7,143 nt of DNA from the NCBI GenBank assembly GCA_905479855.1, contig CAJQOF010000032.1, positions 1-7,143 on the forward strand, in the 5' to 3' direction. Below the pieces are notes generated by a model. The model did no database searches. It was not told the origin of the DNA and was given only the letters and a program-made list of their open reading frames with translations. The position numbers and the translations under genes are program-made. Positions 6,508-7,143 of this stretch are shown in pieces. The first letter of the stretch is position 1, and each line of letters begins with the position of its first letter. This stretch comes from an uncultured Cytophagales bacterium. GTDB taxonomy: Bacteria; Bacteroidota; Bacteroidia; Cytophagales; Amoebophilaceae.

Positions 6508-6522
6508 CCCGCTTAATAATTC

Positions 6523-7143
6523 CTACTTGAAGTAACTAAAGTTATGCTTAGGATCTAGCTGCACCAAGAATTGGTACATAAGCGCAATAACATTGTCTAT
6601 ATCCTGCTTGTGCACCATTTCCACCGTTGTGTGCATGTACTTGAGCGGCAAAGAGATGAGGCCAGAAGCCACCCCAGCGTTAGAATACGCAAATGCATCG
6701 GTGTCGGTGCCAGTGCGGCTGGACGAAGCTTGTCTTTGGAAAGAGATCTTGTTCTGCTCTGCTACATCAATGAGCATCTGCAAAACATTGCGCTGTACCG
6801 ACGGGGCATAGCTTAAGCATGGCCCCTTGCCGCAATGCGTATCTCCCTGCTTGATCTTGTTGTAGAGCGGAGACTGGGTGTCGTGGGTCACGTCTGTAAT
6901 AATGGCCAAATCAGGTTGAAGACGTTCGGCCATCATTTTAGCGCCATTGAGGCCAACCTCTTCCTGCACTGCATTGACGATATAGAGCCCAAAGTTAAGC
7001 TTATCCTTGTTTTCATGGAGCATTCTCGCTACCTCTGCAATCATAAAGCCCCCTATTCTATTGTCTAGGCCACGACCCACCAAATAATCATTGTTGAGTG
7101 TGATCAAGTCTGCATCAAAGGTCACCACAGAACCTACATGTAT
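6523..7143 (-). CDS. M42-family metallo-aminopeptidase, C-terminal part (runs off the window)
   Basis: M42 enzymes are cytosolic dinuclear-metal aminopeptidases that often form large tetrahedral assemblies and trim peptides. The visible 206 codons stay open to the right edge, so the N-terminus, including the first metal-binding His-x-Asp, is outside. A GTG at 7128 is not taken as the start because the codons before it (IHVGSV) fit the conserved family sequence. Visible motifs in order: GRGLDNR with the metal-bridging Asp, QEEVGLNGA with the catalytic and metal-binding Glu pair, DVTHD with a metal-binding Asp, the TGTDTDAFAYSNAG segment, and MHTTVEMVHKQD with the last metal-binding His. The gene converges on the DUF6048-like gene with 15 bp between stops and no visible terminator. 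The substrate cannot be told from sequence. Confidence 0.93.
   Translation of the reverse strand: MHVGSVVTFDADLITLNNDYLVGRGLDNRIGGFMIAEVARMLHENKDKLNFGLYIVNAVQEEVGLNGAKMMAERLQPDLAIITDVTHDTQSPLYNKIKQGDTHCGKGPCLSYAPSVQRNVLQMLIDVAEQNKISFQRQASSSRTGTDTDAFAYSNAGVASGLISLPLKYMHTTVEMVHKQDIDNVIALMYQFLVQLDPKHNFSYFK

Noticed and set aside
6508..6522. Bidirectional terminator between the convergent genes
   Set aside because: The 15-bp gap has no inverted repeat or T-run.

Overview
The window looks like a chromosomal segment of a host-associated Bacteroidota bacterium. Three things point that way. The pair of small envelope genes at 5334-6507 fits the DUF6452/DUF6048 neighbours I know from Bacteroidota. 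Perfect TAnnTTTG promoter cores occur at 4331-4348. No clear Shine-Dalgarno sequence precedes the genes. Paralogous ankyrin-repeat lipoproteins next to housekeeping genes suggest an intracellular symbiont of a eukaryote, perhaps Amoebophilaceae-like (Amoebophilus/Cardinium relatives). That placement is inference, and the core genes look richer in G+C than I would expect for Cardinium.

Left part, 1-4321, read on the minus strand: an intact initiator tRNA-fMet (4321-4250), an ankyrin lipoprotein gene (4080-2305), a degenerate tRNA 3' fragment (2290-2228), a second paralogous ankyrin lipoprotein gene (2099-114) and a second tRNA fragment (102-40). The array is built from units of about 2.0-2.2 kb. 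Each unit has a conserved block, a promoter region, an ankyrin lipoprotein gene, and then another tRNA-like 3' end. Window base 1 lies inside the third copy of the conserved block, so the array probably continues to the left. The tRNA-fragment blocks are almost identical (3 differences in 102 bp) although the genes they flank have clearly diverged. This is the main discovery candidate: a gene array apparently grown by duplication or site-specific insertion at the 3' end of tRNA-fMet.

The encoded ankyrin proteins share a design: lipoprotein signal, variable hydrophilic linker with short basic motifs, a nearly invariant coiled coil, five or six ankyrin repeats, a helical C-terminal region, and a poly-serine tail of variable length ending in QGGxK.

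Right part, 4322-7143: a 51-bp divergent promoter region separates tRNA-fMet from era (ribosome assembly GTPase). A probable lipoprotein gene (DUF6452-like) follows era, then an overlapping gene for a probable outer-membrane barrel protein (DUF6048-like), all on the plus strand. A convergent M42-family metallopeptidase gene runs off the right edge. These are ordinary chromosomal genes. No transposase, integrase, CRISPR array or rRNA is visible.
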